A stretch of DNA of 64,000 nucleotides from Hungatella hathewayi WAL-18680 (GCF_000235505.1 NZ_JH379027.1:2376839-2440838); one strand, 5' to 3'; positions 16,321-25,783 are shown, counted from the stretch's first letter. The notes: a model not told the origin generated them from the sequence alone. Translations and numbers: made by a program.

Positions 16321-17838
16321 ATGATGGCAGAGAAAAAAGTGAGTGTTGAGAGAAAGAATAGAAAAATGGATCGTAAGGCAGGGGCGAATAATGCAGGAGT
16401 AAGCAAAGCCGGGGCGAATAAAGCAGGTGTAAATAAAGCAGGTGTAAATAAAGCAGGAGCAAATAAGACAGGAATGAACAAAGCAGGAGCGAATAAAACA
16501 GGGGCAAACAACGTGGCGACAAAGAGGTCAGCGGCAAATCAATCGACGGCAGCAGGCAAAAAGCCAGCTATTTCCTCAACTGGGCGGAAAATGGGTAACG
16601 GAAACATTTCCAACAAAAAGTCCGTTGAAGGGAAACATACCGAAGATAAGAGATTAAATACCACAACAACCAGCAGAAGCGCAGACAAAAAGAAAAAAGT
16701 ACTCTGTACCGTATCCCGCCAGTGTGGCGGCTGTCAGATGCTGGATATGCCGTATGAGCAGCAGCTGGCTGTCAAACAGAAGCAGCTGGAGACGTTGTTA
16801 AAAGGGATTTGCAAGGTAAATCCAATCATCGGCATGGAAAATCCCTACCATTACCGCAACAAAGTGCATGCCGTATTTGGGCATCAGAAGGGCGAAGTTA
16901 TCTCTGGCGTCTACAAAGCCGGAACTCACATCCTGGTCCCGGTAGAAACCTGCATGATTGAGGACGAGAAAGCTGATGAGATAATCGGCACCATCCGCGG
17001 CATGCTGAAATCCTTTAAAATCCGCACATACGACGAGGATACCGGCTACGGTCTTCTCCGTCACGTCCTGGTGAAACGCGGCTTTTCCACCGACGAGATT
17101 ATGGTAGTCCTGGTCACAGCATCCCCAGTCTTCCCCTCCCGGAACAATTTTATAAAAGCCCTGAGGGAAAAGCACCCGGAGATTACCACCATCATCCAGA
17201 ACATCAACGACCGTGAGACCAGCATGGTTCTCGGCGATAAAGAAAAAACATTATACGGAAAAGGCTACATCGAGGACATCCTATGCGGCTGTACCTTCCG
17301 CATCTCCTCAAAGTCCTTCTACCAGATCAACCCGGTACAGACCGAAATCCTCTACACCAAGGCCATCGAGGCCGCCGGCCTGACCGGAGAGGAGACCGTG
17401 ATTGACGCCTACTGCGGAATCGGCACCATAGGAATCATCGCCAGCCAGCACGCCGGAAAGGTGATTGGTGTGGAGTTGAACAAAGATGCAGTGAGAGACG
17501 CCGTAGAAAATGCAAAGCGCAATCAGATAAAAAACATCCAGTTCTACAACAACGACGCCGGCAAGTTCATGGTAGGCATGGCATCCCAAGGAGAAAAAGC
17601 CGACGTCGTATTCATGGACCCCCCAAGGAGCGGCAGCACGGAAGAGTTCATGGATTCAGTAGCCCTGATGAAACCCGGCCGTGTAATATACGTATCCTGC
17701 AATCCCGAGACGCTGGTTAGGGATTTGGAGTATTTTAAGAAGAAGGGGTATGTGGCGAGAGAGGCTTGGGGGGTGGATTTGTTTCCTATGACGGAGCATA
17801 CAGAATGCTGCGTGAAATTGGAACGGAAAGAAAAATAA
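16321..17838 (+). CDS. rlmD: 23S rRNA (uracil-C5) methyltransferase RlmD with repeat-rich N-terminal tail
   Basis: 505 residues. The catalytic part begins near residue 125: CTVSRQCGGCQM (iron-sulfur cysteines), SFYQINPVQTE, the SAM motif VIDAYCGIGTIGI, MDPPRSG and the catalytic Cys in YVSCNPETL, ending with MTEHTECCVKLE. This is the TrmA/RlmD family, which methylates U1939 or U747-type positions of 23S rRNA. The first 120 residues are odd: Lys/Asn/Ala-rich and partly built of nine KAGxN units encoded by 15-bp repeats. The usual N-terminal TRAM domain is not evident there. Two adjacent ATGs make the exact start uncertain by one codon. Confidence 0.9.
   Translation: MMAEKKVSVERKNRKMDRKAGANNAGVSKAGANKAGVNKAGVNKAGANKTGMNKAGANKTGANNVATKRSAANQSTAAGKKPAISSTGRKMGNGNISNKKSVEGKHTEDKRLNTTTTSRSADKKKKVLCTVSRQCGGCQMLDMPYEQQLAVKQKQLETLLKGICKVNPIIGMENPYHYRNKVHAVFGHQKGEVISGVYKAGTHILVPVETCMIEDEKADEIIGTIRGMLKSFKIRTYDEDTGYGLLRHVLVKRGFSTDEIMVVLVTASPVFPSRNNFIKALREKHPEITTIIQNINDRETSMVLGDKEKTLYGKGYIEDILCGCTFRISSKSFYQINPVQTEILYTKAIEAAGLTGEETVIDAYCGIGTIGIIASQHAGKVIGVELNKDAVRDAVENAKRNQIKNIQFYNNDAGKFMVGMASQGEKADVVFMDPPRSGSTEEFMDSVALMKPGRVIYVSCNPETLVRDLEYFKKKGYVAREAWGVDLFPMTEHTECCVKLERKEK
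16375..16509 (+). repeat. 15-bp tandem repeats inside rlmD
   Basis: Nine 15-bp units, consensus AAAGCAGGWGYAAAT, encode pentapeptides KAGAN, KAGVN, NAGVS, KTGMN and similar. Adjacent identical units (two consecutive KAGVN) suggest copy-number change by slippage, always in frame. Confidence 0.9.
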
Positions 17839-17942
17839 AAGTAATAAAGAGGAAATGATGATAATTGCATAACACTTGGTGTTGTGTATAAGCTGGTATT
17901 TGTGTTGCCGGAAGGAGAGAAAATAGGTTTTGGGAGAAATAT

Positions 17943-18722
17943 ATGTTTGGAACAGTTATAATTGATGCATATAGAAAAGAAGAAATTATAGAAATAGCAG
18001 ATGCAATAGAAGATTTATGTAGCCCAAACGATAACTATGGGTGGGCATCAGCAGGAATCTATTGCTTTTGGGATTATTACATAGAGGAAGTTCTTTATAT
18101 TGGATTAGCGGGTGATTTAGCTGAAAGGTTTAAACAACATAATGGAATTTTGCCTCTTAAAGAAGGATCAAAACAGAAAAAGATAGAAGAGTATTTTTTA
18201 AGAAATGAACGCCTTGGCTATACGATATTTGTACAGTCACCATTATCTCAATCATTGGTGCATAGAAATCAGAATCTGTATAAGGACTTTGCAAGACAGA
18301 ATAATCCGCCAATAGAGGATATGATGAGTGATGACGGAAGAGAAAATATTAAGATAGTGGAAGGAATACTGATAGAGGCTTATCGAAGAAAATATGGACA
18401 TTTCCCGCCGTGGAATGATATAGGTGGTTCAATGGTAGGGCAAAATCGGGTTATGCCTAATAATATAAATATTGTTAAAAGTTTTTGTACTCCTGATAAT
18501 TGCTTTGTTAATCCAATAGTATCACGTTCGACAATCAGGGAACTATCCCAAAATCCCGAATGGGCATGGTATGAAAATTATTTACATGCAGTTAGAATGA
18601 ATATATTAATTCACGGAATGGAGTATCAGGAGGCGCTGGACTTTGTACGAAAAAATGACATTATCGACACTTATAATCAGATTTTAAAGAGTGATTACTT
18701 GAAGAAAAAATTAGTTGTTTAA
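17943..18722 (+). CDS. GIY-YIG nuclease-domain protein
   Basis: 259 residues, GGGAG before the ATG. The N-terminal part contains AGIYCFWDYYIEEVLYIGLAGDLAERFKQHN (about residues 37-67), with GIY and YIG correctly spaced and the conserved Arg. Later residues include a Glu in KIVEGILIEAYRRKYG, a candidate metal ligand. The C-terminal 120 residues have no recognised domain. It is clearly more AT-rich than rlmD upstream and opens an accessory block; possible roles are host defence or mobile DNA. Confidence 0.8.
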   Translation: MFGTVIIDAYRKEEIIEIADAIEDLCSPNDNYGWASAGIYCFWDYYIEEVLYIGLAGDLAERFKQHNGILPLKEGSKQKKIEEYFLRNERLGYTIFVQSPLSQSLVHRNQNLYKDFARQNNPPIEDMMSDDGRENIKIVEGILIEAYRRKYGHFPPWNDIGGSMVGQNRVMPNNINIVKSFCTPDNCFVNPIVSRSTIRELSQNPEWAWYENYLHAVRMNILIHGMEYQEALDFVRKNDIIDTYNQILKSDYLKKKLVV

Positions 18723-19044
18723 CAGATAGGGGTACATGGGCATTTCTTTGTACGGTAAGGATTAAAATACATTTTCGACTGATTATTGTTACAAAGAAAA
18801 TGAGTGAACATTCTGGATGTCTTCTCATGCCATGTTGAAACCGCCGTGTTGCTGGAGAGAAAAGCCCAGTAAATCAAAGGGTTTCGGGGATTTGAGCTGG
18901 ATATGTAGGTGTGCTTTTTGGCTTGTTGAAATGATATAAGTTTCCGGTTACTGGGGTGGGGTAAGGAAAATGGACGTTTTGGCAAAAGATTATAAGTTGA
19001 TAATTAAAATGATTGTAATGTAAGCTAAAGATAAGGGGGAATAT
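18723..19044. other. intergenic region, no gene recognised
   Basis: 322 bp. A minus-strand frame at 18719-18985 has no ribosome site and no recognisable protein. No terminator or promoter is clear beyond AT-rich stretches near 19000. AAGGGGGAA before 19045 is the ribosome site of the next gene. Confidence 0.5.
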
Positions 19045-19833
19045 ATGAACTATCTAGATGATGAGTGTGAAGTTATCCGACACTTTCAAGAAATAGAATG
19101 TTCATCTGTGTTTTTTCCTGTGGAAACTGTAGGTGCCATAGATTGTTTTGAAAAAATTCACTATATAGATAATTGGGATAAATGGGTAAACACTTCTGGA
19201 AAGGCAGATTCCCCTCCCGATTTTTATAGTAATGAGTTTAAATATATGATGGATGTTATGAGAGTGGATGATCATGCTTTTATTAATAAAAAAGGTAAAC
19301 TTGTTAATCCAACAAATATGAAGGAAAGTGTTATCCAAAAAGAACTGGTAAATAGTGGATTGCTCCAATCTTTTCCAAATGCAAAAATCATTGTAAATCC
19401 AGATACAAAACTTGCAACACACGATGATCATAACTATGGTTTTTACAGAGATAATTTTCTTAGAACTATTGAGCACCATAAAACAAAGATAAAAATGTAT
19501 AGAAAAAATCATTCACAGTTTAAATTAGTATTCTTTGTTATGGACGAATCATCTGCTTATTTCGAAAAGATTGAAAATCATAATGAAGGAATCATAATGA
19601 AGAATGAAGATTTGGTTGGCGGGAAACCACATCTGCATTTTTGGGATGAAGATTTTCTTGAATCTATTGAGGGAACAGACATTGATTATCTAGTGTGGTA
19701 TTCACCATATAAATTACTCAGATCAGATATGGGTATTCTTGACTTGCCTAAGGTGTGTGTACTTGATATTAAATCTTTGGATTTTGATAAAGTAAAGTAT
19801 AGCTGTGTGCGAATGGCCAGTTCAGAAGTTTAA
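19045..19833 (+). CDS. uncharacterised protein of an AT-rich two-gene module
   Basis: 262 residues, with AAGGGGGAA before the ATG. I do not recognise the family. It is acidic, without membrane segments. Visible blocks are SPPDFYSNEFKYMMDVMRVDD (residues about 54-74), KLVFFVMDESSAYFE, KPHLHFWDEDFLESI and DIDYLVWYSPYKLLRS. The early D..E/D-rich strand followed by FFVMDE could be a divergent nuclease core, but that is weak. It is followed 28 nt later by the PIN-like gene and is AT-rich, so the two were probably acquired together. Confidence 0.7.
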   Translation: MNYLDDECEVIRHFQEIECSSVFFPVETVGAIDCFEKIHYIDNWDKWVNTSGKADSPPDFYSNEFKYMMDVMRVDDHAFINKKGKLVNPTNMKESVIQKELVNSGLLQSFPNAKIIVNPDTKLATHDDHNYGFYRDNFLRTIEHHKTKIKMYRKNHSQFKLVFFVMDESSAYFEKIENHNEGIIMKNEDLVGGKPHLHFWDEDFLESIEGTDIDYLVWYSPYKLLRSDMGILDLPKVCVLDIKSLDFDKVKYSCVRMASSEV

Positions 19834-19861
19834 TTTACAACAGATAAAGGAGAAACAGTTT

Positions 19862-20935
19862 ATGCTATTTTATGAACAAAAGGAAAAAGAGATTTTAGAT
19901 ATGTTAAAGAAATTTCAAGAGAATAAGATTACTATTGTTGAGTTGCAAGAATTTCGAGATAGATTAGATGAGGAGATTATAGAATCTGATAAAAAGGTAC
20001 ATCACGATGATACTTATAATTTTCTTAGGGTTGAAAAATATTGGATGTTATTAGTTAATGTCATAAATAATAAAATAGACAAAAATATTATAAATTCATT
20101 TATATGTGCTGTAAAAGCAGATGATTTTATAGCAAAAGTTCAGTTTAAGCATCCAGATACAACTAAGAAAGCAGAGAAAATTGACAAACCATTATTATAC
20201 TTTGATTTTAATACTTATATAGTTTTAAAAAAGAAAGTTCCTATAAACAGTGTTACTGATAAGTATCAATTTGTATATAGTCCGGCCCACTTAGAGGAAT
20301 TAGCAAATTCAATACGGAAGAATGATTTTGTATATAATGAAAGTATCGAGAATGATTTGAAATATTTAAGTTGTCTAACAAATAATATGGAGTTTTTGCC
20401 AGATATAGATGAAGGAATTAAAATCTGTTTTGAATCGCCTTATTTTCCTTTGAAAAGAGTTATTGAAGAATATGGTGGGACAATAATAAGTGAGGAATTA
20501 GAAAAAAATTTCTTGGAAAATAGACAACCGATTAGGGCGGAACAGCGTGTGAAGGTTAGGGGAAGCGATATTTCAGGAGTTTTATCAACTCCTGAAGCAG
20601 AGAAACTGATGGATAAATATACATGGTATCATAAATATAAGGATATTGGAGACAAAGAAAAATTCTGGAATGAATATAAAAGTAACTATAATTTTTTATT
20701 TAATTCAATAGTAGAGCTTGTCAATGTGATAGAAATTTTGGATAACAATCCAGAGCCATCAAAGAAATATAGAAGTCATCTACATGATACAACACATTTA
20801 ATATACGCAACTAAAAGCGATATATTTGTAACACATGATAATAGATTATTTAATAAAGCAAACGAAATATATTCTTTTTTAGGTGTTAATACAGAGATTG
20901 TTCGCCAAGAGGTATTAATGGATTTAATGGGGTAA
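19862..20935 (+). CDS. PIN-like ribonuclease-domain protein
   Basis: 357 residues from ATG 19862, with AAAGGAG nine bases upstream; a longer frame from 19805 overlaps the preceding gene. The acidic residues of a PIN fold are visible: Asp115 in LLYFDFNTYIVL, Glu145 in SPAHLEELANS, and D309, D320 and D326 in SHLHDTTHLIYATKSDIF and VTHDNRLF. Residues 1-105 are helical and extra to the usual 130-residue VapC size, and a long insertion separates the two halves of the fold. Probable RNA-cleaving effector; the upstream gene is the natural candidate partner. Confidence 0.7.
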   Translation: MLFYEQKEKEILDMLKKFQENKITIVELQEFRDRLDEEIIESDKKVHHDDTYNFLRVEKYWMLLVNVINNKIDKNIINSFICAVKADDFIAKVQFKHPDTTKKAEKIDKPLLYFDFNTYIVLKKKVPINSVTDKYQFVYSPAHLEELANSIRKNDFVYNESIENDLKYLSCLTNNMEFLPDIDEGIKICFESPYFPLKRVIEEYGGTIISEELEKNFLENRQPIRAEQRVKVRGSDISGVLSTPEAEKLMDKYTWYHKYKDIGDKEKFWNEYKSNYNFLFNSIVELVNVIEILDNNPEPSKKYRSHLHDTTHLIYATKSDIFVTHDNRLFNKANEIYSFLGVNTEIVRQEVLMDLMG

Positions 20936-21673
20936 ATGATTATGCTTTGAAAAGTGATTTTGCCATGTGGTATAAATCCACATCTACAGGAATGATGAAA
21001 TTATAAGAATGCAGTGGGAGTACATCTGTATTTAAGAAAACAAAAAAAGCTCGTAGAAGGCACAAGAACGGCTTACCAACTATGGTATAACGGATTGGGA
21101 GGAATGAGTATGGCATATGGTATTAAAGGCACATTACCGACTATTGAGGAGATTGAAACTGAGCTAAATGAACAGAAAAGCGAGTAAGGCTAATCTTAGT
21201 AATTGATGTTGGAACGGAAAAATATTAAGTTGCGTTTGGAAAACCAATTCTAAATCTTCCGCCAAGGTTCAACCACGCCTTTCGAGAATCTTTTTCACAC
21301 ACTCAACACATGTTGAGAGTGCTGTTTTGATGTCCCGGAAAGAATAATAGAGTGTGAAAAAGGCTTGGAATCAAGGGATTTCTGCTATCGGAGAATTTTG
21401 CCCGGGGAGCAGGAATCCTTTGAAATTTTATCTGTGGTAACATATCAACGGGGAAAATGCGGCAAGGTCGAGTTGACGGTGTGATTGTAAATTTTGCAGT
21501 TATTATGGAAATGATGAAATACCTGTGAGAATTGAATAAAATGGATAATTTATTGTTATGATGGGTGATGAAGTGTATAAAATAGTAGGATATATTATTA
21601 TAATAATATTGACTTAGCAATGATATTGCAGTATGCTTAATTATAAGAAAATGAAGATATGGAGGTGAAAATT
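20936..21673. other. decayed intergenic DNA between PIN gene and toxin-antitoxin pair
   Basis: About 740 bp without a convincing intact gene. A short frame at 21116-21187 (MAYGIKGTLPTIEE.., 23-25 aa) has GGGAGG seven bases before its ATG and may be a remnant or a tiny protein. At 21289-21355 a long inverted repeat (TTTTTCACACACTC with GAGTGTGAAAAA) surrounds the palindrome CTCAACACATGTTGAG. A minus-strand frame at 21303-21620 looks like chance. Confidence 0.5.
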
Positions 21674-21973
21674 ATGGCAAGTACCATACAGGTTCGAGTG
21701 GATGATGACTTAAAAACAAAATCAGATGCTCTTTTTAAAGACTTGGGAACAGACACAACATCTGCAATCAGGATGTTTTTAACGCAGGCGGTTGCAAATA
21801 ACGGATTTCCATTTGAGATAAAAAGGACAGTGGCAGAGTACAATCCTTATGCACCAATGACAGAAGAAGGATTGTTGAAGAAATTAGAAATATCGAGAAA
21901 ACATGCAGGGCAGGGTAAATACAGAGATGCAGATGATGTTGCTTCTGATATGAGGGCTAAATATGGATTATAA
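21674..21973 (+). CDS. RelB/DinJ-family antitoxin
   Basis: 99 residues from ATG 21674, with GGAGGTG upstream. The N-terminus ASTIQVRVDDDLKTKSDALFKDLG, TTSAIRMFLTQAVANNGFPFEI is the ribbon-helix-helix DNA-binding domain of RelB/DinJ antitoxins. The C-terminal part, DADDVASDMRAKYG, would wrap the toxin. It overlaps the toxin start by 11 nt, the normal arrangement, and probably autorepresses the pair. Confidence 0.92.
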   Translation: MASTIQVRVDDDLKTKSDALFKDLGTDTTSAIRMFLTQAVANNGFPFEIKRTVAEYNPYAPMTEEGLLKKLEISRKHAGQGKYRDADDVASDMRAKYGL

Positions 21974-22277
21974 AGTTGTATTGACAGAGGATGCAGAAGC
22001 AGATCTTGATCAGTTTGTGCGTTATCTATTGTTTGTAAAAAAGAGTGAACAGGCAGCAGGTAATCTGTTGGATGACTTTGAAGCAACAAAAAGAAGTCTT
22101 GCACAGGTGGCAGGTAGTCTGCGTGACTGTGAGAATCCGAGATTAAAGGAACATAGATATAAGAGAATCAATTTTATGAGCCACAGATATTTTATGTTGT
22201 ACCGAATCGAGGGAGATAAAGCTGTAGTCGATAACATATTTCATGAACTGCAGGATTATGAGAACCAAATGAGTTAA
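21963..22277 (+). CDS. RelE/ParE-family toxin
   Basis: 104 residues, translated from an overlapping start within the antitoxin gene. It has the RelE/ParE layout: N-terminal YKVVLTEDAEADLDQFVRYL, a helical middle and strands RYKRINFMSHRYFMLYRIEGDKAVVDNIFHELQDYE. Toxins of this group usually cleave mRNA on the ribosome (RelE) or poison gyrase (ParE). The partner antitoxin is of RelB/DinJ type, which favours an mRNA interferase. Confidence 0.9.
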   Translation: MDYKVVLTEDAEADLDQFVRYLLFVKKSEQAAGNLLDDFEATKRSLAQVAGSLRDCENPRLKEHRYKRINFMSHRYFMLYRIEGDKAVVDNIFHELQDYENQMS

Positions 22278-22975
22278 TCATAATTTTGTTAATGCAATGT
22301 TTGAATAACTTGACTGTTTTGGACTTGTGAGTGGTTTCCACAGATAGGGGGATGGGGATAACGCCGGAGAGTTTGAAAATGAGGGTTTTGTTGGAAATAA
22401 GATACAATCTGGCAAAACCCTTACTATTTGGCAAAACCTATACTTCATGGCGAAACTAATTTGGACAGTATGAACTGTTACCGATACATACCGGAATCGA
22501 AAATTAATAGCAAAGACAAGTTGTATTATGTATTTTAATGGTTAGATAAAGAATCATTTTGCTATATTGTGATTACTTTTTATGTAATTAAATTTGTGGC
22601 TTGTATATTAGAGGTTGGACAGAGGGAGAGTTCTATGCAGACATTATTTCCGAGGCAATATGACATGATAATTGAACTAGGAAATTTAGAAAACCTCTAG
22701 TTCGCCCTTTGCGGCTTGAACTGCGGACTTTGCTCTATGAAATTGGACAGTTATTGTCTGGGCTGCGGAAGGCGGAGAGGGGAATCTGTCCTGTAAAATA
22801 GCTAAGTGCAGTATTCACTGAGACTGAACTTAGTAAGATTGAATAATCATATAATATTTGCTGATGAAATGCCGCTGGAGAATTCCGGTGGCATTTTTTG
22901 CAAGATATGGTCGTCAGTTCAGAGAAATCATGATATAATTTGAAAAACGACACAATATGGCTGAAAGGGGCATTC
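22278..22975. other. intergenic region, no gene recognised
   Basis: About 700 bp, AT-rich. I see only short direct repeats (GGCAAAACC twice near 22410-22440) and no open frame with a ribosome site. It probably is the scar between an acquired block and the resumed core genes. Confidence 0.5.
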
Positions 22976-23635
22976 ATGAATCCATCATTAACCAAATTAC
23001 CATCACTAAAAATAAAATCATGGACAGAGGAATCTCTATCCAACATATCAGAAAAAATAGTAACAAACGGGCCCAAGCCCCTCATACTCATCGACGGAGC
23101 CGCCGGTTCAGGCAAGACCACCTTAGCGGTAAAGATTGCCAATATTCTAAACGCAAATTTAGTACATACGGATGATGTCAGTTGGTGTGCCGACCCCGTT
23201 CACTGGGATGGCGAAATGCTTGAGGGCATTATAAATCCCTGGCTCAATGGAATCGATGCCACTTTCCGGCCAGCTGGCTGGGTAAAGGAGAACCGCCCCG
23301 GCTGCATAGAAGTTGATTCGAAGCGGGCACTCGTCATTGAGGGAATGGGGGCGTGCAGAAAGACATTGCGGGATATTGCCACCTATTCCATCTGGGTAGA
23401 TACGGAGCCGGAGACAGCCCGGGCCCGTGTGGTGCAGCGGGATATTGCAAATGGGGAAAATGGCGGCACAGTTGAGTCAGTTACCAAATTTGCCGACTGG
23501 TGGGATTCCCTTCTTTTGCCATCTCTATTGGAGGAAGAATCATGGAATTACGTGGATGTGATTGTAAATGGTTCGCAGAATGGCATAAGCCCTGACAAGG
23601 TTGAGATATACATTCCCTGCCAGGAAGCATTTTAA
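22976..23635 (+). CDS. small P-loop kinase (uridine/cytidylate kinase-like)
   Basis: 219 residues from ATG 22976 (AAAGGGG upstream). Walker A is LILIDGAAGSGKTTLAVKIAN, then LVHTDDVSWCADPVHWDG as the DD substrate motif of uridine-kinase-like proteins, ALVIEGMGACR as the Walker B-like strand, and RARVVQRD as the lid. Similar proteins are annotated as AAA or (d)CMP/uridine kinases. The substrate is not predictable. Confidence 0.75.
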   Translation: MNPSLTKLPSLKIKSWTEESLSNISEKIVTNGPKPLILIDGAAGSGKTTLAVKIANILNANLVHTDDVSWCADPVHWDGEMLEGIINPWLNGIDATFRPAGWVKENRPGCIEVDSKRALVIEGMGACRKTLRDIATYSIWVDTEPETARARVVQRDIANGENGGTVESVTKFADWWDSLLLPSLLEEESWNYVDVIVNGSQNGISPDKVEIYIPCQEAF

Positions 23636-23674
23636 AGTTCAAAAAAATCAGTAAAAATAAGAGGAGAAAATGAC

Positions 23675-24403
23675 ATGGAGTTAGGATATTTGGAGCGGGA
23701 GTCAGAGCGGACGAATCTAGCTGTGAGAAAGAGACTTACCAGAGGAGGATTGGCAGCTGTCTGCATTTTGGCAGTTCTTTATTTCCTTTTAAAGGATTCC
23801 CTGGATTTCAATGACCCGTCCAGCAGGGAAATCCTTATTTACCTGGGGATTTTCGTGGTGGTTATGGCGGCTGCTATAGTTGTAGGTTTGTTTAGAGCAA
23901 GAGGAGCGTCCGGAAATGGTCAAAATTTAATTCTTCCTTTTGAGGAAAACACAAAAGAGGCAGTGGCAAAAATTATTAACCAGGAGGTGGCTGATGGAAA
24001 ACTTCAGGTAGAGGAGTATATCGATTCCTTTGCAGAAGGAAAGATGCCACATGGTGAAAAGATCGCATTGACACCTTCCTACCTACTGCTTTGTGGCGAA
24101 AAAAATAAGATAACGGCTATCCCCCGCAGTAAAATATATTGGATATGCGCACAGGTAGGGCATAAAGGCGGGTCATACAGAGTGCGAATGCTGGTATTCA
24201 CGGAAAAAAAGATTTTCAACATGGTTGGTGTCGACATCGAACATGTTGAGAAGATAGCGGATAAGATTTATCAGTACATACCGAACGTTTTCAGCGATTA
24301 CGATACATTTACACTCTCGTATGAACTGGAAGAGCTTTTTGCTGATAACCGTGAGGAGTTTCTGCGTTTTTATGAACAGGAATGCGAGAAGAAGAGAGTA
24401 TAA
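23675..24403 (+). CDS. membrane protein with two transmembrane helices, unknown
   Basis: 242 residues, AGAGGAG before the ATG. Hydrophobic segments at about 25-41 and 53-72 form a helical hairpin. The rest is a soluble domain with alternating strands (YLLLCGEKNKITAIPRSKIYWIC, VRMLVFTEKKIFNMVG), resembling a PH-like sensor, then an acidic ELEELFADNREEFLRFYE tail. Family not recognised. It is inferred to lie in the cytoplasmic membrane. Confidence 0.75.
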   Translation: MELGYLERESERTNLAVRKRLTRGGLAAVCILAVLYFLLKDSLDFNDPSSREILIYLGIFVVVMAAAIVVGLFRARGASGNGQNLILPFEENTKEAVAKIINQEVADGKLQVEEYIDSFAEGKMPHGEKIALTPSYLLLCGEKNKITAIPRSKIYWICAQVGHKGGSYRVRMLVFTEKKIFNMVGVDIEHVEKIADKIYQYIPNVFSDYDTFTLSYELEELFADNREEFLRFYEQECEKKRV

Positions 24404-24517
24404 AATCATAGCTGACATCCCCGTAACTATTTTTTATGAAGAATTCACACTATTGTATCGGATGTGTAACATTGCAAATGATACAATAAACAAATCATAA
24501 AAAAGGGGGAATACGCA

Positions 24518-25783
24518 ATGGAAATGAAACTTAGAAAACTGAGTCTGTTTATTGTCACACTTGTGATGATGAGTCTCATGTTTTCAATCACTGCATTCGC
24601 TGCATTTATCAATGGCGAAGTGGTTGACTCACAGGGAAATCCGATGAAAAAAGGAACCGTGACGCTGGAAAGCAAGGAAAATGATAATCAGAGTAAAAGC
24701 CTTCCAAACTGTATGAATGGGCATTTTAGCTTCTTCTACGAGGAAGGAGTTGTCCGGGTAAAGATTAATGGCTACACGGTGGTTCCGGAATCGGTTGCGA
24801 TTGATGGTTCCTATACGCCTGACAGTCTTATCCGGTTTGTCGCTTATTCCAATTCAGAACAGATTCCTGAATCGAGGCCGGAAGAAACGCTGCCGGAGCC
24901 GGAGACCAATCCGGTGGAACAGGCTGGTTCTTCCTTGACAGAAGGAACGATTATGGATGAGAATCAGAATCCGCTAGCTGGGGTAACCGTTTATTTTACA
25001 TCGGATAAGTCTACCGGAGCAATGACCATATCGGATGATAGCGGCTATTTCGTACTCTATAATTTCGATAGAAACTGCGGAACGTTGACCTTCAGCAAGG
25101 CGGGATATACATTTGAACCGTCCTCCTATCGGATTGATTCCTCCTACCAGTCGGAAATCCGGATAAACGCCCGCTCGGAAGCAGCTGGAAATGTTCAGGA
25201 TGTTCCGGAAACAGAAGCCACCGGAAATACCGTTCATTTATACTTCATGACCGGTTCCTCCCCAGATGCTCCCGGAGAGGTATTTGAGCAGTTTGAAGTG
25301 GCAAAGAATTCCAGAGGAAATACCACCACCCTGGCCAAGACAATAGGCTCCAAAAAGCCATTAAAAGATGGATACACGTTTGACCATTGGCAGGAAGGCA
25401 AGCTGAGTGACCCGTCTGTCCTTGGAAATCGAATCAATACCGTTATCTGGACCAACGAAATTGACCAGTATATTTATGCGCAGTATCGGAAATCCGAATC
25501 CACGGAAACGAATAATGATTCCGCCGAGGTGATTTTGTATAAAGACAAAAATTTTGGCGGAAAGAGCCTTGCATTGAAGGCAGGAGAATATAAAATGGGC
25601 CAGCTTTCCAAGGTGGGCAATGATGCGATATCGTCCCTCAAGGTACCGGAAGGGTACACAGTGACACTTTATGCGGATAACAATTTCAAAGGAAGAACAC
25701 TGACCTGCACCAGCGATATCTCATGGCTTGGTGACAATAATTTCAATGATATTACATCTTCTATCATTATTACTAAAAATTAA
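24518..25783 (+). CDS. secreted multi-domain protein with beta/gamma-crystallin C-terminus
   Basis: 421 residues, AAAGGGGG before the start. A Sec signal peptide is clear: KLRKLSLFIVTLVMMSLMFSITAFA, cleavage after AFA near residue 28. Two carboxypeptidase-regulatory-like beta-sandwich domains follow (FINGEVVDSQGNPMKKGTVT and GTIMDENQNPLAGVTVYFTSD). A Pro/Glu linker separates them. Next is an InlB/Listeria-Bacteroides-type repeat (LKDGYTFDHWQEGK), and last a beta/gamma-crystallin domain with paired Greek keys (VILYKDKNFGGKSLALKAG and VTLYADNNFKGRTLTC). There is no LPXTG or other anchor. Probably an extracellular calcium- or surface-binding protein. Confidence 0.85.
   Translation: MEMKLRKLSLFIVTLVMMSLMFSITAFAAFINGEVVDSQGNPMKKGTVTLESKENDNQSKSLPNCMNGHFSFFYEEGVVRVKINGYTVVPESVAIDGSYTPDSLIRFVAYSNSEQIPESRPEETLPEPETNPVEQAGSSLTEGTIMDENQNPLAGVTVYFTSDKSTGAMTISDDSGYFVLYNFDRNCGTLTFSKAGYTFEPSSYRIDSSYQSEIRINARSEAAGNVQDVPETEATGNTVHLYFMTGSSPDAPGEVFEQFEVAKNSRGNTTTLAKTIGSKKPLKDGYTFDHWQEGKLSDPSVLGNRINTVIWTNEIDQYIYAQYRKSESTETNNDSAEVILYKDKNFGGKSLALKAGEYKMGQLSKVGNDAISSLKVPEGYTVTLYADNNFKGRTLTCTSDISWLGDNNFNDITSSIIITKN

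Noticed and set aside
16375-16509. Short-period repeats as a possible CRISPR array
   Set aside because: Units are 15 bp, contiguous and in frame with no spacers.
21303-21620. Minus-strand frame of 105 codons
   Set aside because: AT-rich chance frame, no ribosome site, composition unlike protein.
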